Below, piece by piece: positions 1-8,063 of a DNA stretch of 22,454 nucleotides. The position numbers and the translations under genes are program-made. Below the pieces are notes generated by a model. The model was not told the DNA's origin, did no database searches, and saw only the letters and a program-made list of their open reading frames with translations. The stretch lies in contig DDEI01000040.1 in NCBI GenBank assembly GCA_002336675.1, positions 1 through 22,454 of the forward strand, written 5' to 3'. Positions within the stretch are counted from its first letter, which is position 1. Every line of letters starts with the position of its first letter. This stretch comes from Flavobacteriales bacterium UBA1958. Lineage in GTDB: Bacteria; Bacteroidota; Bacteroidia; Flavobacteriales_D; Sanyastnellaceae.

Positions 1-394
1 GTGGAGCCGGAGGGACTCGAACCCTCGTCCAGATATGGGATTCGTTAGCTTTCTACATGTGTAGTTCTTATTTGGTTTTCGACCATAATCACACTAAGAA
101 CTGCAAAATTATGGCTTAGTCTATTAAATTTCGCTAGTGCACCTAGACACAGAACTAGCTAGTCAATTTGTACGATACCTCAAGTCTGCCGCAAAAAGAC
201 GAAACCGGCAGCGAGGCATCTCGTTCCGCTACCTAGTAGCTGGAATTAGGTAATCTAACTAAGTCAGATTAAGCCGCGAGAGCGTAAGAAGTGTTTCCAC
301 TTAAAAGTTTGAACACATTTATTAACGAGTATACATTCCACACTCGACATGCTTACTAAAAAATCGGCCGTATTGTCAAAACCAAATCGGCCCC
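1..394 (-). ncRNA. ssrA: tmRNA (ssrA), 3' end cut by 2 nt
   Basis: Transfer-messenger RNA that rescues stalled ribosomes and tags the unfinished peptide for proteolysis. Read on the minus strand, the 5' end GGGGCCG (from 394) pairs with CGGCTCC close to position 1, giving the tRNA-like acceptor stem. The 3' part carries a T-arm with GGTTCGAGTCC. The discriminator A and the first C of CCA are present; the last two bases lie outside the window. The tag reading frame runs from 298 down to 269: GGA AAC ACT TCT TAC GCT CTC GCG GCT TAA, giving GNTSYALAA and a stop, the hydrophobic ALAA end typical of tmRNA tags. GGA is the probable resume codon. Length and ends fit a one-piece tmRNA. Confidence 0.96.
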
Positions 395-436
395 AGATGT
401 AAAGAACTCCAGTTACATTAATTGTAAATGGGTTTG

Positions 437-444
437 CAAAAATA
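437..444 (-). promoter_or_regulatory. Candidate -7 element for ssrA
   Basis: On the minus strand this reads TATTTTTG, an exact match to the Bacteroidota -7 consensus TAnnTTTG. It lies 43 bp before the mature tmRNA 5' end, which would leave a leader of about 35 nt for RNase P to remove. No clear TTTG -33 box is visible at the usual spacing, so this rests on one element only. Confidence 0.35.
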
Positions 445-530
445 GTACCTTTCTACTTATGCTACTTTATAAGGAGTACTTCTTATTTTCGCGGTGCAAT
501 AAATAATTCGTTTACTAATTACATCGTTCC

Positions 531-1742
531 ATGAAAATAGGTATCATTAGAGAGGGCAAAACACCACCAGACCAGAGAGTTACACTAAGCCCTGAACAGT
601 GTGCAGAAGTAAAAACGAAATATCCTAAGGTGGAATTAGTAGTTCAGCCAAGCCCTATCCGTAAATTCTTAGACTCAGAATATACAGCTAACGGAATCGA
701 ACTTCAAGAAGATTTGTCTGACTGTGAAGTGCTTATGGGAGTTAAGGAAGTTCCTGTGGAGATGCTTATTCCGAATAAAACATACTTTTTCTTTAGCCAT
801 ACGTTCAAGCTTCAACCTTATAATGCAAAATTGCTCCGCGAGATTTTAGCTAAAAAAATAAGGTTAGTGGATTATGAGGTTCTAAAAGATGAGAACAACA
901 ATAGATTAATCGGATTTGGAAGATATGCAGGTGTAGTTGGATGTTATAACGCATTTAGAACACTTGGTGTTAAATCAAAATTTTATGATTTAAAAGCTGC
1001 TCACGAGTGCGATAACAGAGACGAAATGGAGAGTTATTTGCACAAAGTAAAGCTTCCATCTAATTTCAAATGTGTACTTACCGGATTAGGAAGAGTTGGA
1101 AATGGAGCTAGGGAGATTATAAAACTTTTGCCCATTAAGGAAGTTTCTAAATCAGATTTCTTGAACAACACTTTTAATGAACCTGTCTTCACTCATTTGG
1201 ATATGGATGATTATAATAAAAGAATAAGTGATGGTGGATTTAGCAAAAAAGATTTCTACAACCAACCGGAGTTATATAAAAGTACATTTCCAGATTATGC
1301 AGCAGAAGCTGATATGTATATCGCATGTCATTACTGGGGAGAGGGTGCTCCGTTTATATTCACTAGAGAGGACATGAAAACTCCAGAATGGAACATTTCT
1401 GTAGTCGCTGATATTAGCTGCGACATAGACGGGCCAGTTGCTAGTACTATTAGGCCATCTACCATAGCAGACCCTACTTATGGATACCACAAATTAAGTG
1501 AACAGGAGTGTGATTTAAGTGATCCAAATGCTATAGCCGTAATGGCAGTAGATAATCTTCCTTGTGAACTTCCTAGGGATGCCAGTAAAGATTTTGGGAG
1601 AGTTATCATTGATAAAATACTGCCTTGTCTAATTGGAGATGATCCACACGCTGTTATAGAAAGAGCTTCGGAGACCACATTAGAAGGTAATCTATCAAAG
1701 CCATTCAGCTATCTGCAAGATTACGTAGACAGAAAAGTATAA
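531..1742 (+). CDS. AlaDH/PNT-family NAD(P)-dependent dehydrogenase, saccharopine dehydrogenase-like
   Basis: Cytoplasmic oxidoreductase of 403 residues. The N-terminal half follows the alanine dehydrogenase/transhydrogenase fold: MKIGIIREGKTPPDQRV at the start, K72 in GVKEVP and H90 in FSHTFK at the places of the catalytic Lys and His of alanine and saccharopine dehydrogenases. The nucleotide-binding loop is TGLGRVGNGA at about 184-193. The later segment ADISCDIDGPV (about 293-303) recalls the lysine-forming saccharopine dehydrogenase/LKR branch rather than classical alanine dehydrogenase. The substrate cannot be fixed from sequence: saccharopine/lysine or alanine are both possible, and Bacteroidota copies are often just called NAD(P)-dependent oxidoreductase. 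ATG start, no SD. Convergent with the TonB-like gene, 4 bp between stops. Confidence 0.85.
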   Translation: MKIGIIREGKTPPDQRVTLSPEQCAEVKTKYPKVELVVQPSPIRKFLDSEYTANGIELQEDLSDCEVLMGVKEVPVEMLIPNKTYFFFSHTFKLQPYNAKLLREILAKKIRLVDYEVLKDENNNRLIGFGRYAGVVGCYNAFRTLGVKSKFYDLKAAHECDNRDEMESYLHKVKLPSNFKCVLTGLGRVGNGAREIIKLLPIKEVSKSDFLNNTFNEPVFTHLDMDDYNKRISDGGFSKKDFYNQPELYKSTFPDYAAEADMYIACHYWGEGAPFIFTREDMKTPEWNISVVADISCDIDGPVASTIRPSTIADPTYGYHKLSEQECDLSDPNAIAVMAVDNLPCELPRDASKDFGRVIIDKILPCLIGDDPHAVIERASETTLEGNLSKPFSYLQDYVDRKV

Positions 1743-1757
1743 AAAACTACTTTTTTT
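1733..1757. terminator. Weak convergent terminator-like hairpin
   Basis: AAAAGTA (1733-1739) and TACTTTT (1748-1754) form a 7-bp, AT-rich stem with an 8-base loop, followed by T residues to 1757. It straddles the two convergent stops. The stem is weak, so function is uncertain. Confidence 0.3.
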
Positions 1758-2511
1758 GTGGTAAAAAGGTGAAAGTAATCGTTCCCTTTTCAGATTTGGA
1801 AGCCCTTGAAGCTGACTTAAACTTCCATTTTTTAGCATATTCTTCAGATTGCGACAATAGACAATCTTGGTCTAAATCTCCACTTATTCCTTTAGCAGAG
1901 ATTACTCCTCCATTTCGATCTACTTCTATCTCTACCACAATTTGACCAAAGAGACGACATGTATAGGTCGGTGTTTTTCTATACTCTGGATCTCTTGAGA
2001 AATCAAATTTAGCTGTAGCTTTGGAATAACTCGTATTTGAATTAGGGCTAGAAGAATTTTTAGAATTGTCTGCTGATTTACTATCTTCAGAAGAGTCATC
2101 TGTTGGGTCAGAAGATTCTAACGAATTATCTTCTTTCTTCAATTTATCGAACTCATTTTGTTCAAATGCTAAGATTTCTTTTAACACCTCTTTATCTGTT
2201 TGATTTTTATCGAATCGGTAGCTCTTCGCCTTGTCTGAAGTGACGGTGCCCTCTTTAGCCGTTACATTTTTATACTTATCTAGTAACTCCGAAATAGCAC
2301 TTTCTTCAGGAGCAGCAAGTGCTAACAGTTCTTCTGTGAGCTCTATAAACTCAACTTTTACATCTTTAGAAGCGGTCTTTTTTTTAGAAAAAGTGAACAT
2401 CCCTTCATCTGCAAAAAACAATACAATTAAAACAACAGCATGAATCATTAGAGCCAAAACTATCGCTTCCAACACAGTAGAACTTTTTTTTGAAGAAATA
2501 TTATCCGGCAT
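1747..2511 (-). CDS. TonB-like energy transducer protein
   Basis: Inner-membrane-anchored periplasmic protein of 254 residues, probably linking the proton motive force to outer-membrane receptors. Start taken at the ATG at 2511; the frame stays open to a TTG at 2544, which would add 11 residues. One transmembrane helix (LEAIVLALMIHAVVLIVLFF) lies near the N terminus. A long Lys/Glu- then Ser/Asp/Asn-rich linker follows, the usual periplasm-spanning part of TonB proteins. The last ~75 residues resemble a TonB C-terminal domain: GQIVVEIEVDRNGGVISAKG, then KKWKF and GTITFTF. Two Cys residues in that domain (YTC, DQDC) could form a disulphide. No ExbB/ExbD genes are next to it, so the partner is elsewhere. 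Divergent from the Cys-rich gene. Confidence 0.75.
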   Translation of the reverse strand: MPDNISSKKSSTVLEAIVLALMIHAVVLIVLFFADEGMFTFSKKKTASKDVKVEFIELTEELLALAAPEESAISELLDKYKNVTAKEGTVTSDKAKSYRFDKNQTDKEVLKEILAFEQNEFDKLKKEDNSLESSDPTDDSSEDSKSADNSKNSSSPNSNTSYSKATAKFDFSRDPEYRKTPTYTCRLFGQIVVEIEVDRNGGVISAKGISGDLDQDCLLSQSEEYAKKWKFKSASRASKSEKGTITFTFLPQKK

Positions 2512-2703
2512 AAACTGATACTTTTCGTTCTTTATAAAACCCAAATATTAAAGGATTTGATGAATTCCCGTTTTCTCTTTATTAATAAATATCTCGTAGA
2601 TCATTACTCTCTTAATAAATTATGTCAGGCAGCATATGAAATAAGAGACATGATTAGTTTATTAATACGTTAAAATTAAGGATATAAACATTACTTGACC
2701 AAC

Positions 2704-2719
2704 TTGGCACATAATTTGA
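2704..2719 (+). promoter_or_regulatory. Candidate sigma-54 (RpoN) promoter
   Basis: TTGGCAC (2704-2710), then 5 bases, then TTGA (2716-2719). The RpoN consensus is TTGGCAC-N5-TTGC(A/T); only the final C is changed to A, and the -24/-12 spacing is exact. Transcription would begin near 2731, leaving a leader of about 48 nt before the ATG at 2779. No enhancer site was identified, and RpoN itself is not in the window. Confidence 0.5.
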
Positions 2720-2778
2720 AAACAAGTTCTTTGTTAATTCGTATATTAGTAGGCTCTAATTACAAAAGAAATTAAAAG

Positions 2779-3114
2779 ATGAAAAAAATATTTGTACTAG
2801 CGGCTCTTTTCACATTTGGAATCAACTACTCTAACGCTCAGTCTAATAATAAAGACACTAAAACTAAAACAGAATGTTCCAAGGAATGTTCTAAACAAAT
2901 GGGGAAGACATGCACTAAAGCTGAAGAAAAAGCAGCTGAAGGTGATAAAGCTGACAATGCAAAAACGGCAAATATTAATGCTTCAAAGTCTAAAAAAACT
3001 GCTGCAAGTGGAGCAGAGACTTCAGCTAAAAAAACTGAATGTTCTAAGTCTTGTTCTAAAAAATGCAGCAAGTCTAAGGCGGTAGAAGAAAAAAAGAGAA
3101 AAGTATCTATCTAA
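2779..3114 (+). CDS. Small secreted Cys/Lys-rich protein, function unknown
   Basis: No family recognised. The 111-residue product starts with a signal peptide (MKKIFVLAALFTFGINYSNA, cleavage before Q21). The mature part is very hydrophilic, rich in Lys, Ser, Thr and Ala, and holds two Cys clusters: C33, C37, C45 (CSKECSKQMGKTC) and C88, C92, C96 (CSKSCSKKC). The two clusters are alike (TECSK-x-CSK), as if a short module had been duplicated around a low-complexity linker. Six exported cysteines suggest metal binding or disulphides, but that is inference. It stands alone between a sigma-54-like promoter and an intrinsic terminator, so it is probably its own transcript. Plain ATG start, AAATTAAAAG before it. 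Confidence 0.7.
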   Translation: MKKIFVLAALFTFGINYSNAQSNNKDTKTKTECSKECSKQMGKTCTKAEEKAAEGDKADNAKTANINASKSKKTAASGAETSAKKTECSKSCSKKCSKSKAVEEKKRKVSI

Positions 3115-3139
3115 ATTATTTTTTCTACAGAGAAAATTA

Positions 3140-3173
3140 AAGTCCTACATATTTATTATTCAGGGCTTTTTTT
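3140..3173 (+). terminator. Intrinsic terminator of the Cys-rich gene
   Basis: AAGTCCT (3140-3146) pairs with AGGGCTT (3162-3168), with one G-T pair, followed by a run of seven T. It lies 26 bp after the stop and before dnaX. Confidence 0.7.
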
Positions 3174-3267
3174 GTGCTAAAAAATTAAATTTTATTTGTG
3201 CGTTTTGTGTGAACAAAAAGGCGCAGAAATTCACTTCAATTTCTAAGGAATTCACGATATTTGAGCC

Positions 3268-4980
3268 ATGTCAAGCGACTTCGTAGTTTCAGCTAGAAAA
3301 TATAGACCAGACTCCTGGGAAAAGGTAGTAGGACAGGATAGTATAATCTCTACCCTGAAGAACTCTATAGCCTCTCATAAACTTGGTCAAGCTTATCTTT
3401 TCTGTGGTCCGAGAGGGGTTGGAAAAACAACTTGCGCTAGAATATTTGCCCATAAAATAAATGAAGCTGACGGAATAAAACCTGAAGACCTATCATTCAA
3501 TATTTTCGAATTAGATGCTGCCTCTAACAATTCTGTAGATGACATAAGAGAATTAACAGCTCAAGTTAGAATACCGCCACAAATAGGAAACTATAATGTA
3601 TATGTGATCGATGAGGTTCACATGCTATCAGCCAGTGCTTTTAATGCTTTTCTAAAAACGCTGGAGGAGCCACCTGCTCATGCAGTTTTTATTTTAGCTA
3701 CCACAGAAAAGCATAAAATACTACCTACTATTCTAAGTAGATGTCAAATTTTTGACTTCCATCGAATTAGTGTTCCTGCGATAGTGAAACACTTAGCTCA
3801 AATAGCAAAAAACGAAAAAATAAAATTCGAAGAAGAAGGGCTTCACATTATAGGTCAGAAAGCAGATGGAGCTCTTAGGGACGCACTTTCTATTTTCGAC
3901 CAAATGGTATCATTCTCTGATGGGAACTTAAGCTATAAATCAGTCATTGAAAACCTCAATGTATTGGACTATGATTATTACTTCAGAGCTTCAGAATATA
4001 TTATAAAAGAGGACATTAGCTCTTCTCTAGTAATTTTTAACGAGATACTTAAAAATGGATTTGACGGTCATATCTTCATTAACGGACTAGCGGAGCACTT
4101 CAGAAATCTACTGGTAAGTAAAGATGAAGTTACTGTGAGCTTGTTAGAGGTAACTGATTCCATTAAGAAAAAATATGCTGAACAGTGCTTAGAAATTGAT
4201 CAAAACCTATTAATCCAAGGGTTAGGTGTTATCAATAATTGCGATGTTAGCTATCGAACCAGTAAAAACCAACGGCTCCTAGTGGAGCTCACTTTAATGC
4301 AGCTGTGCAGTCTCAAATATAATGAGTCTGAAAAAAAAAACTCCATTAGTTTAATTCCCATAGGTATACAGATTCCTGAACCTCTTAAGAAAAAAAGTTT
4401 ATCTCAGAGAGAGGAAAAAACAGCAATGGCTCTAACTGCATCTGCACCCCTATCCAATGAAGAAAATAATAATTACGTCCATGCGACTCATGGTATATCG
4501 CTCAACGGTGAAATAAAAAAGCTAGAAGACGAACACCAAGTGAAAATCACAGAAGCCTCTAGAATAGCTGGAGTTAATGATCGAAAAGATGATGTAATAC
4601 TTGATAAACTGGAGCTAAACGAGGTAAATGCTGGCTGGAAGGAATTCACTTCTCTGTTAGGTAAATCAGGAAAGAAAAATCTTTTCGCTGTCTTAAGCCA
4701 TACCGAGCCTAAAATAAATGAGAAGAATGAAATTATCTTCCCAATAAGAAGCGAAACCGATGAAAGCTACTTTAATGATGTAAGACAAGATTTAACTGTC
4801 TTTTTAAAAGGAAAACTTGCTGTAACTCATCTTAGCTTAAGGTCTGAAGGCATTACTGATTCTAGCGGAGCTGCTCCCGATAGAAAATTTCTTTCTGAAG
4901 TGGAGGTCTTAAAAAAGATGACCGAACAAAACCCTCAGCTAGTAAAGCTTAAAGAAATGTTCGATTTAGATCTCAAATAA
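3268..4980 (+). CDS. dnaX: DNA polymerase III subunit gamma/tau
   Basis: ATPase of the clamp loader that puts the sliding clamp on DNA at the replication fork; its partner delta (holA) is at 9815-10834. The 570-residue product has the AAA+ core: Walker A GPRGVGKTT (47-55), Walker B VYVIDEVHML (111-120), sensor 1 ILATTE and the arginine finger SRC (about 157-159). A poorly conserved tau-like tail follows from about residue 350. The stretch between Walker A and FELDAASNNSVDDIREL lacks the four zinc-binding cysteines known from E. coli DnaX. ATG at 3268; single-gene unit between two hairpins. Confidence 0.96.
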   Translation: MSSDFVVSARKYRPDSWEKVVGQDSIISTLKNSIASHKLGQAYLFCGPRGVGKTTCARIFAHKINEADGIKPEDLSFNIFELDAASNNSVDDIRELTAQVRIPPQIGNYNVYVIDEVHMLSASAFNAFLKTLEEPPAHAVFILATTEKHKILPTILSRCQIFDFHRISVPAIVKHLAQIAKNEKIKFEEEGLHIIGQKADGALRDALSIFDQMVSFSDGNLSYKSVIENLNVLDYDYYFRASEYIIKEDISSSLVIFNEILKNGFDGHIFINGLAEHFRNLLVSKDEVTVSLLEVTDSIKKKYAEQCLEIDQNLLIQGLGVINNCDVSYRTSKNQRLLVELTLMQLCSLKYNESEKKNSISLIPIGIQIPEPLKKKSLSQREEKTAMALTASAPLSNEENNNYVHATHGISLNGEIKKLEDEHQVKITEASRIAGVNDRKDDVILDKLELNEVNAGWKEFTSLLGKSGKKNLFAVLSHTEPKINEKNEIIFPIRSETDESYFNDVRQDLTVFLKGKLAVTHLSLRSEGITDSSGAAPDRKFLSEVEVLKKMTEQNPQLVKLKEMFDLDLK

Positions 4981-5018
4981 AAAGCCCCATTCATAACTGA
5001 AAAGGGCTTAACTATTTT
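4979..5018. terminator. Bidirectional terminator between dnaX and the minus-strand gene
   Basis: AAGCCC (4982-4987) pairs with GGGCTT (5004-5009). On the minus strand the stem is followed by TTTTT, a good intrinsic terminator for the gene ending at 5032. On the plus strand the tail is ACTATTTT, a weaker but usable U-rich tract for dnaX. Confidence 0.65.
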
Positions 5019-5031
5019 ACATGGGTAAAGA

Positions 5032-5469
5032 TTATTTCTTTACTGGAGCTTTTGATTTTTTCTCTATTAACTCTTTAGGTTTGCGATTTAACATTTTTTC
5101 ATCAGCTTCCTTCTTACTCTCTTTCCATTTAGCGTAAAACTTCATTTCAGCTTCATCTAAAATGGCAGATAATTCTTTATCTCTAGTTCTTTCTAAATTC
5201 TTTATCTCTAAAGCTTTCTGATCATTTACTTTGGATAGTGACAATTCATGATTAGTCAGCACTTTAGATATTTTATTGATTCTAAGAGGTTCAACTATTT
5301 TAAGAGAAGCAGCAAGCTCTTTACTCTCAGTTTTCGCCTTTTTAGCAGCCAAATCTTTAGAATTGATTTCAGTCTCTTTACTAGAAGATGGTTTAGTATC
5401 TTGTGCAGCCAAATCTGAAATTAAGAAGCAAACACCAAAAGCTAGAATGGTTATTTTTATTTTATTCAT
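5032..5469 (-). CDS. Secreted Lys/Glu-rich, coiled-coil-like protein of unknown function
   Basis: No family recognised. The 145-residue product has a signal peptide (MNKIKITILAFGVCFLISDLAA, cleavage before Q). The mature part is mostly Lys, Glu, Ala and Ser, with a probable long helix from about residue 70 to 125 (LSLSKVNDQKALEIKNLERT onward) that could form a coiled coil. It has no Cys after the signal peptide. In size, charge and export signal it resembles the Cys-rich protein on the other side of dnaX, but there is no clear sequence relation. A -7 box stands 65 bp upstream. Confidence 0.65.
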   Translation of the reverse strand: MNKIKITILAFGVCFLISDLAAQDTKPSSSKETEINSKDLAAKKAKTESKELAASLKIVEPLRINKISKVLTNHELSLSKVNDQKALEIKNLERTRDKELSAILDEAEMKFYAKWKESKKEADEKMLNRKPKELIEKKSKAPVKK

Positions 5470-5533
5470 TTTAAATTCGTTTTTTACGTTGTATCGCGAA
5501 GATATTATAAAACCTCCTCTAATTAATGCTTTT

Positions 5534-5541
5534 CAAATATA
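5534..5541 (-). promoter_or_regulatory. Candidate -7 element for the 5032-5469 gene
   Basis: Minus strand reads TATATTTG, an exact TAnnTTTG match. It would start transcription near 5528, with a leader of about 58 nt. A TTTG lies upstream (5557-5560) but only 15 bp away, shorter than the usual ~19 bp. The element sits 5 bp before the divergent hslR-like start. Confidence 0.4.
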
Positions 5542-5545
5542 AATA

Positions 5546-5935
5546 ATGAGAGTAGACAAATATCTATGGACCGTGCGATTATACAAAACAAGAAGTCTAG
5601 CTACTAAAGAGTGTAAACAAAATCACGTAATAGTTAAGAATGAACTGGTAAAACCTTCCAGACTTCTAACTATTAATGATGAGATAATATTAAAAAAAGG
5701 ACCTGTTTTTTTTACATATAAAGTAATCGACTTCCCTAAAAGCAGAGTAGGTGCTAAACTCGTAGAGCTCTTTGTGAAGGACATCACACCTGAGGAAGAA
5801 AAAAACAAATTAGAGCTCATAAGAGAAGCTAACCGCGCTCAAAGAGACAAAGGGCTGGGAAGACCTACTAAAAAAGAAAGACGAGCCATCAATAAATATT
5901 TTGAAAATGATAGTGAGGAAGATTACTTCGACTGA
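5546..5935 (+). CDS. hslR: S4-domain RNA-binding protein, Hsp15/HslR-like
   Basis: Small cytoplasmic RNA-binding protein of 129 residues. An S4 domain fills residues 1 to about 60 (MRVDKYLWTVRLYKTRSLAT, then a basic loop and INDEIILKKG). The C-terminal basic tail, GLGRPTKKERR, is typical of the Hsp15 family. In E. coli, Hsp15 binds free 50S subunits that still carry a nascent chain and helps recycle them; the same role here is inferred from family only. Length matches the family. The next gene overlaps its 3' end by 29 bp, so the two are probably cotranscribed. Confidence 0.85.
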   Translation: MRVDKYLWTVRLYKTRSLATKECKQNHVIVKNELVKPSRLLTINDEIILKKGPVFFTYKVIDFPKSRVGAKLVELFVKDITPEEEKNKLELIREANRAQRDKGLGRPTKKERRAINKYFENDSEEDYFD

Positions 5936-6347
5936 TTGCAAAAATCTCAGGCACATGGTCTTATGGCCACATATCCAATACGAAAAAGACTGTATCATAG
6001 ATATAGATGGACAAGAAGATGCTATTCATCTAGGAGCTGTATTAGATGGTCAGATTATAAGTATATGCTCCCTGTTTAAAACTACGAATGCGCAATTAGA
6101 TCTGCCGGGTGTTCATTACAGATTGAGAGCTATGGCCACTCATCCCGACTTTAGAGGCAAAAATGTCGGTCGAGCAGTAGTTCTAGAAGCGATAAACATT
6201 CTTAAGACAAACAACACGACTGTCTTGTGGTGTGATGCCAGAGAAGTAGCGCTAGAATTCTACAGTAAGTTAGGTTTTAATAATAAAGGTGATTTCTATA
6301 ACGTCAAAAACATTGGACCTCATAAATTAATGTACTGCGAACTTTAA
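5907..6347 (+). CDS. GNAT-family N-acetyltransferase
   Basis: Acetyl-CoA-dependent acetyltransferase of 146 residues. The acetyl-CoA-binding motif A is clear: LRAMATHPDFRGKNVGRAVV, with the pyrophosphate-loop form R-G-K-N-V-G. The C-terminal part has the usual REVALEFYSKLGF segment. The substrate cannot be told. Start placed at ATG 5907; a TTG at 5901 in the same frame would add two residues. It overlaps the S4 gene by 29 bp and its stop overlaps the stop of the convergent peptidase gene (6344-6347). Confidence 0.85.
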   Translation: MIVRKITSTDCKNLRHMVLWPHIQYEKDCIIDIDGQEDAIHLGAVLDGQIISICSLFKTTNAQLDLPGVHYRLRAMATHPDFRGKNVGRAVVLEAINILKTNNTTVLWCDAREVALEFYSKLGFNNKGDFYNVKNIGPHKLMYCEL

Positions 6348-8047
6348 ATATTTTCCAGTTCATTCATCATGAAGGTCATTAATTCTTTGATATAACCTTG
6401 AGAAAAGTCAAATTTAACTCCTGCTTTTTCATAAATCTCAGGAACGCTTAATGTATAGCCAAAGCTGAGAGCTTCTTTGTATTGAGCTATAGTTTTCTCT
6501 GGATTTTCCTTAAAGTTTTTCCAAACCGCTATAGCTCCTAACTGAGCCATTCCGTACTCTATGTAATAAAAAGGAAGTTCAAATATGTGAAGTTGTTTCT
6601 GCCAAGTGTTTTTTCTCACCTCTCCTGAGTCATCCCAATTGACCACACTATTTCCCAGTGATTTATTTATAGCGACCCATTCAAAATCTCTTTCTTCTGA
6701 AGTATGCTGTGGGTTTTCATAAATCCAATGCTGAAATTTATCAACCATTGCTATCCATGGCAACGCCATAATACTATCCTCTAAATGCTCTTTTTTAGCG
6801 CGCTTTACATCTTCTATAGAGTAAAATTCATTCCAGTGCTTCATACTCATTAGCTCCATACTCATGGACGCTAATTCAGCCACTTCGCTTGGACACGATT
6901 TAAAAGCACTAAACTCTAAACCATGGCTTAAGAAAGAATGAATAGCGTGTCCTCCCTCATGCATCATAGTCACTAAATCTCTTGGAGCTCCTACAGCATT
7001 CATGAAAATAAACGGTGCTCCGCTCTCATAAAGAGGGTAATTATAGCCTCCAGGACTCTTCCCTGGCTTAGAAGCTAAATCTAAGTGACCTAACTCTTTC
7101 ATGTCAGCTAAAGCTTGACCAAAATACTCATCTATCATTCCGAAAGATTTAATACTCTTAGTCACGAGTTCTTCAGCACTTGAAAATGGCTTAAGCTCAG
7201 GCTTTCCGGGAAGAGTCGCATTGGTATCCCAGGGTCTTAACTTATCCAACCCTAGCTTTTCTCTTTTATCAGCGTATATCTTATTTACTATAGGAGTAAC
7301 CTCAGAGGCTATACTATCATGAAAATTAAAGCAATCCTCCTTAGTAAAATCAAACCTCCCAAGACTAACGAACTTATAATCTCGGAAATTCGCATAACCT
7401 GCATTTTTGGCTACTTCGGTTCTTTTTGAAAGTAAATCATCGAAGATAGAATTAACCTCTTCTTTAGACTCCATCCGAACCGCATTTATAGCATCAAATG
7501 CCGTTTTTCTAATCTCTCTTTTTTCACTCTGGAGCCTTTTTCCTGCTTGTGGCATAGTAAGGTTTTCACCATCTATTTCCACGGACATACCCCCAGTAAT
7601 ACTTCCGTATTTTTGAGTCAGAATTTGAATTTCAGCATTTAAAGATATATTCTCTTCTCTGAATAGATCTATGGCGTTTTTGACACCTTTAAACCAAATC
7701 TCATAGGGTTTACCATTCAGTTCTGACTTGAACTCTGAACAGTTTAACTTTTTATTGAGCAGATTAGATAATGGACTCAATTTAGGAGAAATTTCAGTAA
7801 CTAAGTGGTTGTACTTTTTAGAGTTATCTTCATTAAAAGTATCTATAGTCATCCGTATATAACACCATGCATACTCCTCCTCCATAGCTGACTCCAACTC
7901 ATTCAAGTCATTTAACCAAGATTTGAATTCATCAAAACTAGAAATATTCCTGGCCAATAACTCATCATAAATAGGTTCTAACGAGTCCCAGTCACTAATA
8001 TTAAAATTTTTTGGAAGGTATATTCTCTTCGTTTTTTCTACAAGCAT
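6344..8047 (-). CDS. M3-family oligoendopeptidase (PepF-like)
   Basis: Zinc metallopeptidase of 567 residues that probably cuts short peptides in the cytoplasm; no signal peptide is seen. The zinc site is MMHEGGHAIHSFLSH, with HEGGH at 363-367 (two His ligands and the catalytic Glu). The third ligand is probably E391 in SEVAELAS, about 24 residues later, the usual M3 spacing. A PepF-like N-terminal helical part precedes the catalytic domain. It is the last gene of a minus-strand run: its ATG lies 16 bp after the DUF5606 stop. Confidence 0.93.
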   Translation of the reverse strand: MLVEKTKRIYLPKNFNISDWDSLEPIYDELLARNISSFDEFKSWLNDLNELESAMEEEYAWCYIRMTIDTFNEDNSKKYNHLVTEISPKLSPLSNLLNKKLNCSEFKSELNGKPYEIWFKGVKNAIDLFREENISLNAEIQILTQKYGSITGGMSVEIDGENLTMPQAGKRLQSEKREIRKTAFDAINAVRMESKEEVNSIFDDLLSKRTEVAKNAGYANFRDYKFVSLGRFDFTKEDCFNFHDSIASEVTPIVNKIYADKREKLGLDKLRPWDTNATLPGKPELKPFSSAEELVTKSIKSFGMIDEYFGQALADMKELGHLDLASKPGKSPGGYNYPLYESGAPFIFMNAVGAPRDLVTMMHEGGHAIHSFLSHGLEFSAFKSCPSEVAELASMSMELMSMKHWNEFYSIEDVKRAKKEHLEDSIMALPWIAMVDKFQHWIYENPQHTSEERDFEWVAINKSLGNSVVNWDDSGEVRKNTWQKQLHIFELPFYYIEYGMAQLGAIAVWKNFKENPEKTIAQYKEALSFGYTLSVPEIYEKAGVKFDFSQGYIKELMTFMMNELENI

Positions 8048-8063
8048 TTTTCTATCAGGCTAG

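Noticed and set aside
456..471. 16-base exact repeat, CTTATGCTACTTTATA, also at 21144-21159
   Set aside because: The match does not extend on either side and the sequence is AT-rich; one such pair can arise by chance in a window of this size.
2838..3071. Long antisense frame across the Cys-rich gene
   Set aside because: It mirrors the Lys/Ala-rich coding strand and has no supporting features.
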